From: Aureobasidium sp. EXF-3400
Taxonomy: Eukaryota; Ascomycota; Dothideomycetes; Dothideales; Saccotheciaceae
DNA: 64,000 nucleotides
NCBI GenBank assembly: GCA_024195585.1
Contig: SWBL01000277.1
Location: 1 to 64,000, forward strand
Reading direction: 5' to 3'
A program made the translations under genes and the position numbers. The notes below the pieces were generated by a model. The model was not told where the DNA came from. It ran no database searches and saw only the letters and a list, made by a program, of their open reading frames with translations. Shown here in pieces: positions 1 through 9,784 of this stretch; the stretch's first letter is position 1, and each line of letters starts with the position of its first letter.

Positions 1-359
1 GAGCTTGAAGGCCTGGGCGGCGGTGTTGCGGTCCAGAACCTGGGAGAACTGGGCAATGGCCGGGGGAACCTTCAGGCGCATGTTGAGGATCTTGCGCTGA
101 CGTTGCAGGCGGACATACTCGGGCCAGCGCACCATGCGCGAGAGGTTGCGACGGGGCTGGATGTCCTGGCCGATACCGAAGTTACGGGGACGTCTCTCGA
201 TGAGAGGGTTCTGTCGGCCATGTCAGCACGCGGGTTGCGAGAAGTTAGCAGAAAGGGTACTGTCAAACTCACCTTGGCATTCTTCTTGGAGACACCAGCC
301 TTGCCCTGGGGGAAGGCAGGGGCGGCGGCAACTTTCTTTCCAGACTTAGGGGCCTTCAT
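1..359 (-). CDS. RPL8: 60S ribosomal protein eL8 (L7Ae family), 5' part only
   Basis: Component of the large ribosomal subunit, called Rpl8 in yeast and L7a in animals. Exon 1 is 273-359 (29 codons: Lys/Ala-rich tail starting MKAPKSGKK). A 62-nt GTGAGT...CAG intron occupies 211-272. Exon 2 runs from 210 off the left edge of the window (70 codons seen). Exon 2 carries the family signature: [17 protein letters not shown], then [20 protein letters not shown], then PPAIAQF and LDRNTAAQ. Splicing keeps phase 0. An upstream in-frame Met (371) would add four residues; the Met at 359 matches the usual short N-terminus better. The L7Ae RNA-binding core and the stop codon lie outside the window. Family assignment is certain; only the exact start is debatable. 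Confidence 0.95.
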
Positions 360-1474
360 TGAGAAAAGCAAATCAGCACAATGCTCATTGCTTTTAACTC
401 TAAAGGGCTGCGCTGTTTCCAGTCACAGCCCAAGCCATTGGTCATTGCCATCTTCCATGTTTCAGGAAGAAGCGACTACAATAGATGTTGATGTCGAACA
501 TCATCTTGAATTGCTGCGCTCGCAGGCAAGCGAGACTTGCAAGCGCATCGGCGCATTGCACTGCAGAGACGACAGCGCTTCAAGGTCCTTGAATGTGGTG
601 CGAGCTTACCATTTTGAATGATTGTCGAACTGGACGTCGGTGATTGACTGATTCTGTCGCGGCTGAAGAGAAGAAAGATCTGAACTTCGACGAGGAAAAG
701 AAGAAAAGCTCGTGGGCGGGCGTCGGCGCCAAGACCCGCTTAGCTCTGAAGTTCTGAGCGAGTCCAGCCAATCACTCGACTCCCCATTCGCGTACCACCA
801 ATTTCTAGTCACGACCTCAATCAATATCGCCATTATTTCTTTCTTCTCTTCTTTTTGTGACTCGTCTACCTGCGAGCTACGTGCTTCTGTAACACCATGA
901 TCAGGTACAGTAAGTTCAGTAATTCTTGCTGTAGCTCTATACGTTCCATCCTGCCAAGCATCCGTCTCTTCCTACTGCCAGCGCCAGGCTCACCGAGTTG
1001 AAGTCAGTCCGACATTTCGACATGGACCACTCAATGAATCAGAACTGTCACCGATGTGATGTATAAGATTGTTTTGTGTTCTCACATTACTGATGGTATT
1101 GTTGGCTGCTTGAGGCTAAGGATCAATGGAAGGGTTGAGCAGCGAGAAAGTTCCCAAGAGTCCCAACCTCTTGAGCCGTGCTTTACCGAATTGCTGATTT
1201 ATCATCCTGATAACAACAACGACCTACCATATGCTGTGCATCCACCTCAATATTGTCTGACCATATAGCGCAGACACTCTGGATACTCGAGAATAAACAA
1301 CCACCAACCTCGGCTTGCGAATAACTACTCACACTGCTGATCGCGTCTTTGCTGGACTCCAGTGATAGCATATATCTTGTCTTGCTTCCACCCTGATATA
1401 CACTACCGAGCCACCGACTTTACACTTATCAATTTGTTTTTCCGACATCCGAATTCTAAAATACCAAACTCAAG
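360..1474. other. Divergent intergenic region, eL8 / OCD-family gene
   Basis: About 1.1 kb between two divergently transcribed genes, so it should hold both promoters. A CCAAT pentamer lies at 778-782. The stretch just before 1475 is pyrimidine- and A-rich, as expected of a fungal leader. I see no convincing coding potential, tRNA or repeat. Confidence 0.5.
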
Positions 1475-2845
1475 ATGCCTGTCACAGTACTTTCGGACCA
1501 TGATGTCCAAAGAGTGTTGCACTCTCTTACCAGCCAGGACATTGACGACATCCAGCAATCCCTCGCGGATGCTCTGCATCAATACTCTACCGCTGGAGAG
1601 GAAGATGGCTGTTGTTCGGCCTACCAACCTCAGAGAATTCACATGAGTCGTACCGATGGGGCGACGAGCTTGTTCATGCCAGCATCTAGCAGCTCTGGCA
1701 TGGGTGTCAAGGTCATTACTCTTGACTCGGTCAAGAAACCAGACGTCATGCCAGATCTCAAACGCCTTTCTATCGGTTCGACAAAGTCTTCACAGACAGC
1801 TTCTACTAGTGGTTCCAAATCTCGACCTACATCCATGTCTGGTCCTATTCTTACTCCTTCTTCTACATCGGAAGAGTCCAAGCAACCTACCACCGCACCT
1901 CGTGGGTCGCTGACACTGTTTGATAATCAAGGCAATCCCAGCGCTTTGGTCAACGCTGAGGAGCTCACTGCTTTCCGTACAGCTTTGACTAGCTGTATGC
2001 TTCTCAAGAGAAGACACAAAGTACACGATCTCACGGTCTTCGGAGCCGGGAAGCAAGCCTACTGGCACATCCGCCTAGCTCTGCTTCTCCGTGGCTCAGA
2101 AATCCATCACGTCAACGTTATCAACCGTTCCTTCGACAGAGCACGAGACATGCTGATGAAGCTATACAACCCTTTCCCTGAGGATCCAGATTTCGAGAAC
2201 CCTCTAGGTCACAAATTCGGCAGTAAGACAAAGACTAGTATCCTCACCACTGGCCATACCGAATACACTCGCCTGCTCAAAGAATACGTCCGCAGTGCCC
2301 ACGTTATCTTCTGCACCACACCAAGCACACAACCACTGTTTCCTCCAGGATACCTCTTGAACCCTGAGGGACGCAAGAAAGGCCGCTACATTGCACTCAT
2401 CGGCTCCTACAAACCGCACATGGTCGAGTTGCATCCCGACATCATCAAAAACGCCGTCGCGCCTCACCACGAGCACCGTCATTTCCACAAGCATCAGCAA
2501 GAAGGCGGTGCCATCATCGTCGACAGCGTCGAAGCATGTCTACAAGAAGCAGGCGAGCTCATCCAAGCAAACGTGCAACCCGACCAAGTGGTTGAAATTG
2601 GCGAATTGGTGATGCTGAGACGTGAAGCCGAGAAAGCAGCAGCTGATGCAGCAAAGAAGGGAGATACGGACAATAAGGGCCAAGGTATTCAGGTATCTGA
2701 CAATTCAGGGTTGAAGGAGTGGCTCTGCAAGGGTAATGTCATTGCGAAGATTGTTGGATTGGGGCTTATGGATGTGGTTGTTGGTAATGAGGTGGTTAGG
2801 ATAGCTCGTGAGCGTGGTATCGGCACGCATATTGCTGAGTTCTGA
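1475..2845 (+). CDS. Ornithine cyclodeaminase / mu-crystallin family protein
   Basis: A 456-residue single-exon protein of the OCD/mu-crystallin superfamily, NAD(P)-dependent enzymes acting on amino or imino acids. The Rossmann nucleotide-binding motif LTVFGAGKQAYWH is near residue 190, and the second half keeps the family pattern (ICTTPSTQPLF, then IALIGSYKPHMVEL, then IVDS and EIGEL near residues 300-375). The family is usually about 310-350 residues. The extra length is mostly a Ser/Thr/Pro-rich insert at about residues 95-145, between the strand VKVITL and the conserved SLTLFDNQGNPSAL segment, plus a Lys/Ala-rich stretch near 385. The substrate cannot be read from sequence: fungal members include true cyclodeaminases, ketimine reductases and proteins of unknown activity. 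It converges on the MBOAT gene with a 273-nt gap. Confidence 0.85.
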   Translation: MPVTVLSDHDVQRVLHSLTSQDIDDIQQSLADALHQYSTAGEEDGCCSAYQPQRIHMSRTDGATSLFMPASSSSGMGVKVITLDSVKKPDVMPDLKRLSIGSTKSSQTASTSGSKSRPTSMSGPILTPSSTSEESKQPTTAPRGSLTLFDNQGNPSALVNAEELTAFRTALTSCMLLKRRHKVHDLTVFGAGKQAYWHIRLALLLRGSEIHHVNVINRSFDRARDMLMKLYNPFPEDPDFENPLGHKFGSKTKTSILTTGHTEYTRLLKEYVRSAHVIFCTTPSTQPLFPPGYLLNPEGRKKGRYIALIGSYKPHMVELHPDIIKNAVAPHHEHRHFHKHQQEGGAIIVDSVEACLQEAGELIQANVQPDQVVEIGELVMLRREAEKAAADAAKKGDTDNKGQGIQVSDNSGLKEWLCKGNVIAKIVGLGLMDVVVGNEVVRIARERGIGTHIAEF

Positions 2846-3118
2846 GAGTGCAAGTCTGACATTGGCGTCTCGTGTCAGTTACCTAGTCATGAAATCAAGG
2901 TGTCTTGATCAATTTGTCCCATTCCTGGATGTCAGTCGGGAGTGACTGCTCAATTGCATCTGTATACTGACACCCCTTTGTCAATGCGAAAAAAAAACAT
3001 CTAGCAGCTTCCTCTGTGTAAATAGCAGAACACAACCTACACATGTTTATCCGGCTATACTCCTCTCCTATGACAGAACACTACATCTATTCTATTCTAG
3101 AGCTATAGATACACCTTC

Positions 3119-4468
3119 TCAAACCCACGTCAACCACCTCCCCACCATAACACCTCGCCACAAACTAACCGGCACAGGCCAAACCCTCCAATATCCCAAG
3201 TTCTTCCCTGCCTCTCCCAGCAGAGGCAAAACAAAACAACACCACCCCACAAACCACAGAACATTCAACACAACACAGCCCTCCTTCCTCACACCCACCT
3301 TACGCAACACCTTTGATACAACCATCTCAACCGCAAACCCCACTGGCTGCAACCAAAAGAATCCCAAGATAAGCCAACGAATATAATTCGCAGACTCAAC
3401 CGCAAACATAGGACTTCTAGGCACTAGACCAATATGCACAACACCAGAAAAGAAGAAAGTAGCTATACTTAACAAAACATAGCGTAACCAACTCTTTCTG
3501 GGCAAATGCAATAGATCAGCAACCCAAACTCCAGGAGCAGAGCAATAATGCCGTAAAGTCTGATGCCAATATCTACCCCAAAAGTTGCGGATAGCAGAAA
3601 GACCTGGGCTAGTAAACATAGCAGCAAAACTGCCGAAAAAGGTTGGCCAGAGGTGAGGGCTCCATGCATCCGGGATGTATCCTGCATAATGCAAAGCCAC
3701 GGGCAGAATACAAGGGAGCTGGAATTGTTGGCCTACGGTTGCCCATACCTGTAGTGCCATTACTGTACACCTGATCAACCTCGGTGGCAACAGAGCGGCT
3801 AAACCAGCAGAGTGAGGAAGAGGTCCATCAACGCCGACACCAAAGATTTTGAAGTAGGGATCTTGTTGTGTCCAGGCTGATGTAAGGTCCATGACGATAT
3901 AACCGGTTATTGTGCGTAAAACAGCAGTCAGGATAAATCGAAGATGACCAGGAGGGTTTGGGTGTCGAGCAGGTTGTTTGGCATCGTGGGAGGGTGAGCC
4001 AATTTTCCAATCGATAAAACGCATTGAGATGAGTAAGGTTCCTATCCAGGGTAGTCGTTCGCTCCATTTCGTCGGATATGGTTGCTCGATATATTTCGGT
4101 CTTGTTGATCTATCGTTACCAGTATCGTTGTCCAATCCTGATGTCTGATTTTTCGCAACCACGGTGGGTTGTGGTTCTTCGATCACCCTGCGAAAGTTGC
4201 GGCGTGGATCGTTGAAGAGTAAAAGGTGATAGGCGTGTAGCAGCATATCGAATGATATAACATCTATCCCTCCCATAACAGTCCAAGCATGTATGAGAGA
4301 AGCAGTGATGATTGGCAAGACGATCATACATAACGTCTGTCTGGACACACTCCATGGCGGTATGCAAAAGGCGATCGGCAGAACCACTATAGGCACGAAA
4401 TAGCTCAGGCTTTGAGGGCCTGGGACTATTCGGTTGACCAATGTATAATACTCAGGCGGAATTACCAT
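3119..4468 (-). CDS. Membrane-bound O-acyltransferase, wax-synthase-like (MBOAT_2)
   Basis: A 449-residue polytopic membrane protein, intronless. Hydrophobic segments are spread along the whole chain, with a hydrophilic loop at about residues 100-160. Two signatures of the wax synthase-like/MBOAT_2 family are visible: FWGRYWHQTLRH near residue 290 and FFFSGVVHIGLVP near residue 330, the second holding the presumed catalytic His. In fungi this family includes acetyltransferases of secondary metabolism (trichothecene Tri7-type) and enzymes of unknown acceptor. No biosynthetic cluster surrounds this copy, so a housekeeping or lipid-related acyl transfer is as likely as metabolite acetylation. 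The start at 4468 is the first Met, directly followed by a hydrophobic segment. Confidence 0.85.
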   Translation of the reverse strand: MVIPPEYYTLVNRIVPGPQSLSYFVPIVVLPIAFCIPPWSVSRQTLCMIVLPIITASLIHAWTVMGGIDVISFDMLLHAYHLLLFNDPRRNFRRVIEEPQPTVVAKNQTSGLDNDTGNDRSTRPKYIEQPYPTKWSERLPWIGTLLISMRFIDWKIGSPSHDAKQPARHPNPPGHLRFILTAVLRTITGYIVMDLTSAWTQQDPYFKIFGVGVDGPLPHSAGLAALLPPRLIRCTVMALQVWATVGQQFQLPCILPVALHYAGYIPDAWSPHLWPTFFGSFAAMFTSPGLSAIRNFWGRYWHQTLRHYCSAPGVWVADLLHLPRKSWLRYVLLSIATFFFSGVVHIGLVPRSPMFAVESANYIRWLILGFFWLQPVGFAVEMVVSKVLRKVGVRKEGCVVLNVLWFVGWCCFVLPLLGEAGKNLGYWRVWPVPVSLWRGVMVGRWLTWV

Positions 4469-5144
4469 GTTCCTTGAGTGTTGGTTAGTATATTAGCCAT
4501 TAAGGATTGCGGGTCAAAAGGTTTGCCATCAGTCGCGACTCGCGAGGGCGACATATCAATGCGTCATGGATTAGCAGAAATGGCATACACGTTTCGTCGA
4601 AAGAATGTTTCAATTCAAGAGCCAGAAGAAATGAACATGCATTTTGGAGATTATGTATAAGGAAAGAAGGGAAATATGTCTTTGGACCGTTCAAAAAAGG
4701 AACAACTTGATGATACAGAAAGTTTTGGATCCAGCCATCGTCATTTCATACATTCAGCACCACTGCAATATCTTACAGCCATCCGCAGACGCGAGATGAC
4801 GACAACTCAGCAAGTAGTACGAGCAGAATAGCTAGAAATGTGGCATGAGTTTGTAGCATTGAATTTGCGACTCAAAGAGGCTTCGAGGCATCTCTCAGCG
4901 GACCAACAGCTGGGACTGGTAATTATATATACAGAGAGGACTGTTTCTCTCGAATTGCTTGACTGTTTCGGCCTCTTCGGATACTCGTACAGTAACGGAT
5001 AGCCGTGTGCCGCAATGCTGTCACGCGACCAATCTGATGTCCTCTGTGGCCCTTCTCGAGACTAGGTGTAGGTCGAAGTCGAGTCATCGCCAAAGTCCGC
5101 GCGAGTTTTCCAGGTAGAATATAGAGACCAGGTCTACGACACAA
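4469..5144. other. Intergenic region upstream of the MBOAT gene
   Basis: About 680 nt between the MBOAT start and the stop of the small membrane protein gene, which is read in the same direction. It should hold the terminator of one and the promoter of the other. Only short open frames without family resemblance are present. Confidence 0.4.
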
Positions 5145-5593
5145 TCACTCTTCCCTAGCCTCTCTCTTGCCAAAAGTGTATGCCAGACCACCACTGACAA
5201 TGTTTGCAGCGCAAAGACCCAGGGTAAGACCTCTAACAGCACCTCTAGCACCAAACTTGCTGGAGAAGGCCTGCTTTCTCCTCCTTGCGACAACCAAGTA
5301 CGCAGCACTCCAAGCAGAAGTCACGCCGGCCGAGTCCACAGGGAAACCGTTCAGGTTCAGGTATGAGGAGAAGAGGAGGACGGGGACGAAGAGCATAGGC
5401 AGCTTTTGGAAGGGACGGAAGTGCTGGGCTGTGATGAGGGTTGCGAGGGCGGTGGGAGGTACTGAGGACTCTGTGTGGTTGTTAGTGGATTGGTATTGGA
5501 AGAAGAACTGGAGGACGTACCGCCCCATGCGCGCATGTAGGTGAGGACACCCTCCTTGGCCTCAGTGGTCTTGTCGGCTCCTGGCATTGGCAT
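5145..5593 (-). CDS. Small conserved fungal membrane protein (132 aa)
   Basis: Two exons: 5521-5593 and 5145-5470, joined across a 50-nt GTACGT...CAG intron (5471-5520), giving 132 residues. The N-terminus (MPMPGADKTTEAKEGVLTY) is hydrophilic. A hydrophobic stretch lies at about 50-65 (MLFVPVLLFSSYLNLNGF), a second with AWSAAYLVVARRRKQ at about 75-90, and a third, GLTLGLCAANIVSGGLAYTFG, near the end. The last residues are charged (KREAREE). This resembles small mitochondrial or ER membrane proteins, but I do not recognise the family. It shares a 289-nt promoter region with HLJ1. The second Met (5587) would serve equally as a start. Confidence 0.75.
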
Positions 5594-5882
5594 GTTGGAT
5601 ATATGTGAATTGGTGTGATTGGTATAGGAAAGGTGGGTGGAAATGGTTCAAGAATATATGCTCTGGAATGCCGTCATGGGCAACTCGAAACCAATCACAT
5701 GCAACCGAGACAAAAGGTGACCCTGTCGTCCCCGTAGTTGCGCCAGATGACAATCCGGCCCGCTGGACAAAGGCCAATCTACCACTTTCGCATCTGGAAA
5801 TAACACAACACCCTTCGACACCCTCCGACACTTCCCTCAGGGGCATCCGCCTCTCCTCTCTCCCTCCCTCAACACCTTCGCA
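5594..5882. promoter_or_regulatory. Shared bidirectional promoter region
   Basis: 289 nt separate the start codons of the divergent small membrane protein and HLJ1. The HLJ1 side is pyrimidine-rich just before its ATG (5820-5880). No specific factor site can be assigned with confidence. Confidence 0.5.
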
Positions 5883-6984
5883 ATGTCGTCGGAAAAGTCG
5901 CGCCAACACCACGACGGCAGCAGCGGCCGCGCCTATACCGTCGACCAAAAGGCCGCCGTCGTCCGCGTCCGCAAATGCAGTCCCACAGCCTTCTACGACA
6001 TTCTCGGTCTGGAAGCCACAAAATCCTCAGCAACAGAATCAGACATCAAAAAGGCATACCGCAAACTCAGCTTGCTCACCCACCCCGACAAGAATGGCTA
6101 CGATGGTGCAGACGAGGCTTTCAAGATGGTTGCTCGCGCTTTTGCTGTCTTGAGCGATTCAGACAAGAAGGCCAAATTCGATCGCTTTGGAGGGGATCCT
6201 GATAGCAGGTTTCAGGGTGCGAGTGCTAGTTCGGCGAGTCCCTTTTCTGGAGGCGGTGCTACGAGGAGGGGTCAAGCTGGTGGCATGTTTGACGATGAGA
6301 TCAGTCCCGAAGATTTGTTCCGCCAGTTCTTTGGCGGCGGCGGTATGGGTGGTGGTTTCGGAGGTGGTGGTCCGTTTGGTATGCTCTTGCACTGCCCTTT
6401 GTTCTCGAAAAGTTCACAACTAACACAACTCAACAGGCGGCGGTTTGTTCGACGGTCCAGGTTTCGCCTTTAATATGGGCGGCCCCGGTATCCGCGTACA
6501 CCAGTTCGGCGGCGGCGCACCACGACGACGACCCCAACAAGCTCCCAGAGACCCCAATGCACCACCACCATCCCTATCGCAAACACTACAATCCCTGCTA
6601 CCTCTACTCGTCCTCTTCATCTTCCCCTTACTCTCTGGCCTCTTCTCCGGCCCCAGCACACCCTCAGGCCCCTCTGTGCGTCTTGATCCTACTCCACCAT
6701 ACACCCTACAACACGTCAGCAGCGGTCTCAAAATTCCTTACTATGTGGATCCACGCGAAGTCTCTGATATCACAAATCGGAAATGGAGAGAGTTGGATAA
6801 GAGGGCAGATGCAAATTACGTCAACAAACTGTCGCATGGCTGTGAAGTGGAGCAGCAAACGCAACGATACATGTTCCAACAGGCTCAAGGTTTCTTCTTC
6901 ACCGATCAGGCCAAGGTACAGGAGGCTAGAGCTATGAAGATGCCTTCTTGTAAGAGGTTGAATGATTTGGGTTACAGAACTTAA
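5883..6984 (+). CDS. HLJ1: ER membrane J-domain co-chaperone, Hlj1/DNAJB12-14 type
   Basis: Exons 5883-6378 and 6437-6984 (intron GTATGC...CAACAG, 58 nt) encode 347 residues. The J domain is at about residues 36-105 with HPD at 67-69. It is followed by a Gly/Phe-rich stretch (FFGGGGMGGGFGGGG), a single hydrophobic segment near 215-236 (LLPLLVLFIFPLLSGLF) and a C-terminal domain of DUF1977 type (YYVDP, then NYVNKLSHGCE). This order is diagnostic of tail-region-anchored ER J proteins, which place Hsp70 at the cytosolic face of the ER for degradation of membrane proteins. Unusually, the J domain is preceded by a 35-residue hydrophilic tail (GRAYTVDQKAAVVRVRKC); this pre-J segment is shared with the animal DNAJB12/14 proteins. 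Confidence 0.93.
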
Positions 6985-7986
6985 GAGGATTATGGACTTC
7001 TTGATCCTTGCTCGTTTGTTTTTGGTTCAAACCTGCCCTTTCCTGAATGGGTTGGAAAGTAGAGAAGAGTCGTTTCTTGTATATCCATTTTCTTCTTCTC
7101 TTTCCTGCATGGCGTTTCTTGACATGGCTTGTTCTCGTCAACTCTACCTTAGGGGTTGCCTGCTACAATTCGCATACTTGCATAATCACACTCTTCTTCT
7201 CAATCGAAAAAGACTTGACTATGTTCTCAAGAATTCACTCTGCATTCTCGTCTCGTCTTTGATAATCATTGCAAGTGCAGAGTACTCTTCTATTTCACTG
7301 ATCTACTTTATCTCATAAATCAGACGCTCCGCCAATGTACTGACTCGAGCGGTCACATGACATGATTTTTTGGTGAGGGAGCTGCTCGAATCTATTCTGT
7401 AATACTGCATACCAGTTCACCATGGCCGCTTACTTAACTTGCATCAAGTTGCATCTAATTCTCGGACCACCGGCAGGCATGTGAGGCTATGTCGTGGCTT
7501 ATACGGTATGCCATCCGAGAGAACCGATATAGTGGTCGTAGCTCCTTCCTTCTCGGGCCTGTTTAAACCACTATCGCCATGAAGCTTCTGTCATCGAACT
7601 TGCATCCTCTGCGGGAATAATCTTTGGACGTGGTCACGAGTCAACGTCGCGACTGCCTGACGAAATGATCGCCTTATGTTTCCATAAACATCACTCAGCC
7701 TTATGAGTCCAGGCACCAACTATCCTCAGAAGGATTCTGAAGCTATCGCTTAGCTTCTTTTCCATTACCAGAAATCTGGCTTGGCCCAAATAGCTTACTT
7801 ATTTCTGGATACGATGCGTTTGTCTAAATGTATAAAGGTCCGACTTGCCTTGATATCCTGCACCAACTGTTTTATCGTGGCTTTACTTCTTCGGCCGTAT
7901 ACTCCGTACGCCCTGAGCTTTCTGTGAAGCAGACCATCCCACATCGTCTTTTATCAGATCCAACATCTTCGTCTGGCCAACTCACC
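6985..7986. other. Intergenic region with the 3' end of HLJ1 and the next promoter
   Basis: About 1 kb. T-rich sequence follows the HLJ1 stop. No coding frame of convincing composition is present. A TATA-like element sits near the downstream end (see 7831-7836). Confidence 0.4.
7831..7836 (+). promoter_or_regulatory. TATA-box-like element
   Basis: TATAAA about 150 nt before the ATG at 7987. An in-frame ATG at 7828 sits directly on top of this element, which argues that it is untranscribed and that the gene starts at 7987. Confidence 0.4.
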
Positions 7987-9403
7987 ATGGGAGACATTCC
8001 CGGTCAATGGGCTCTGCTGGCCCTCGCGAGCGCAGCGACCCAAGGCTCGACAAATCAAACAAATGACATGAATAACAATACCGGCAAAAGTTCCAGCATT
8101 GATTGGCTCACACTCTTCAAAAGCATCTTGCCCATGCTCACTCTACTTCTCGGATTAGTTGGGCAATACTTTGTAAGAACTTCACCCTCTCCTCTTTTTG
8201 GCACTCCCAAGTAACAATGAGCAGCTGACCCATTTCCTCTCTCTTATGACTCACCTGTCTGAAGTCGAGACTCCACTGCCCGGCGGTGTCGACTCACAAG
8301 ACGTAGGCTCGGAGAAATATGGACTCCTCGAGCAAGACGACTACAAGGACAAGAAGCGGGTTTCCTCGACAGCACCCAAGTCTGCCTACCTGACTTCAAG
8401 TATTCGCGCAACAGTACGACACCTCAATGCCGAAGCCGGAGACTTAAGCATGTTCCGCGGTATCGGCTGCGCTTCAGCTGTGTACTTGATGATGATACCT
8501 TTGTCGATATGCCTCGAGTTTGTCTCCAATAGACTCCCATTGATCAAGAAGAGCAGCCGCATCTCCGAGGCCTTTTCCACTCATCTCGCAGCTCTCATTG
8601 GATGCCAGATGCTCGCAACTCTCTTGCACGTTTGTATATCCAAGCCTCGCTACAAGTTCTGGTTCCGTCGAATGCCCATGACTTGGTTCGGAGTGCTGCG
8701 TACAGCTTGGGTTGCCATCTCGGTTGACGTTCTGGTAGACAATCTCGTCGACGCAGCCTTTTACTACCTCACACCTGCTGTGAAGTCAAGCTCCAATACA
8801 GTCGACACAAGAGGTGAGAAGCAAGTCTTTCAACTCAGCAATGGCCCTTTGGTCCAAATCAGTATCGCCGTCATTCTCTGGTCGTTTGTCAAATCTATGC
8901 TGCGCGGACAAATCAAGCCCTTGGTCCGTCTGGTTATTCACAGACCTTTCGAGGCAATCTCAACTCGAGTCTTTGCCTCCATGCTCCGAGACGACGAAGA
9001 CCCTGTCATCCCTATGGACCGCAGCTTCCAAGGCCGTCCTCAATCCGGCGGTATCCTACAGCAACAACCAGAACCGCTGGGTTTCATCCAAGCTGCACGA
9101 ACAATCGACAAGAAAACATACATCCGTCTGGTCAAACTCAAGTTCAAGCTTCACGTTATTGAACAGCTCATTACATGGGCATTCTGGAGCTTGATTTTCG
9201 CCGAGACCGTCTACTTCTTTGGCCCCAGTGCTGTTTGGATTTTGCTGAAGTTGATTGTCGGTAAACCTGTTGTGCAGGCTGAGCTGGACAGTGTGCAGGG
9301 CAATGCAACGAAAAGGGTTCTGAGTAGCTTGATTGCTGGGCCTAGTAACTTTACCTCGCCGAACTTCAACATGACGCTCAAGACTGTCTCGCTTGATCAG
9401 TAG
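7987..9403 (+). CDS. Conserved fungal multi-pass membrane protein
   Basis: Exons 7987-8172 and 8225-9403, joined in phase 0 over a 52-nt intron (GTAAGA...GAGCAG), give 454 residues. A hydrophobic segment in exon 1 (LPMLTLLLGLVGQYF, about 47-61) is followed by a hydrophilic region. Further membrane-compatible stretches lie around VYLMMIPLSICLEFV, LAALIGCQMLATLLHV, WVAISVDVLVDNLV, ISIAVILWSFV and LITWAFWSLIFAETVYFFGPSAVWILL. I do not recognise the family and assign no function. The start was chosen at 7987 because the upstream in-frame Met coincides with a TATA-like element. Confidence 0.8.
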
Positions 9404-9784
9404 ATCTAAGATTGAGGGTCGCTTGCTCTACTGCTATTTTCACTCGACTCAGAAGAATGTACGATTATGTTGGAAGAATAGATCAAGACGGAGGGCACCC
9501 TGACTACTGTAGAATCATTTCTCAAATTCAACTCCTCTCACGATTTGCGCATCACAAGGCTTGTAGACTTCCAAACATTCAAAATGATAAAATTTCCATT
9601 CGTACTTCAAGACTGCCTTTTATGTACCATCATCTGGCTCAGACTTGAAATTCTTCATTTTTTCCATGCATCTGTTTCCGCTATGCAAAAAGCTTCATTC
9701 GTCAAAAAACGTTCGTTCGTCGTAAACATTCGCATCTCTTCCCATGACCCCGTCCCTTTTTTTGTATTCTCTCTCCCATCTGAT
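9404..9784. other. Convergent 3' intergenic region
   Basis: 381 nt between two converging genes. It is AT-richer toward the arrestin stop, with T-runs around 9655 and 9760 consistent with 3'-end signals. Nothing else is apparent. Confidence 0.4.

Noticed and set aside
7828..7986. In-frame upstream ATG extending the membrane protein at 7987
   Set aside because: The ATG is directly followed by TATAAA, which is more likely core promoter, and the added residues lack family-like character.
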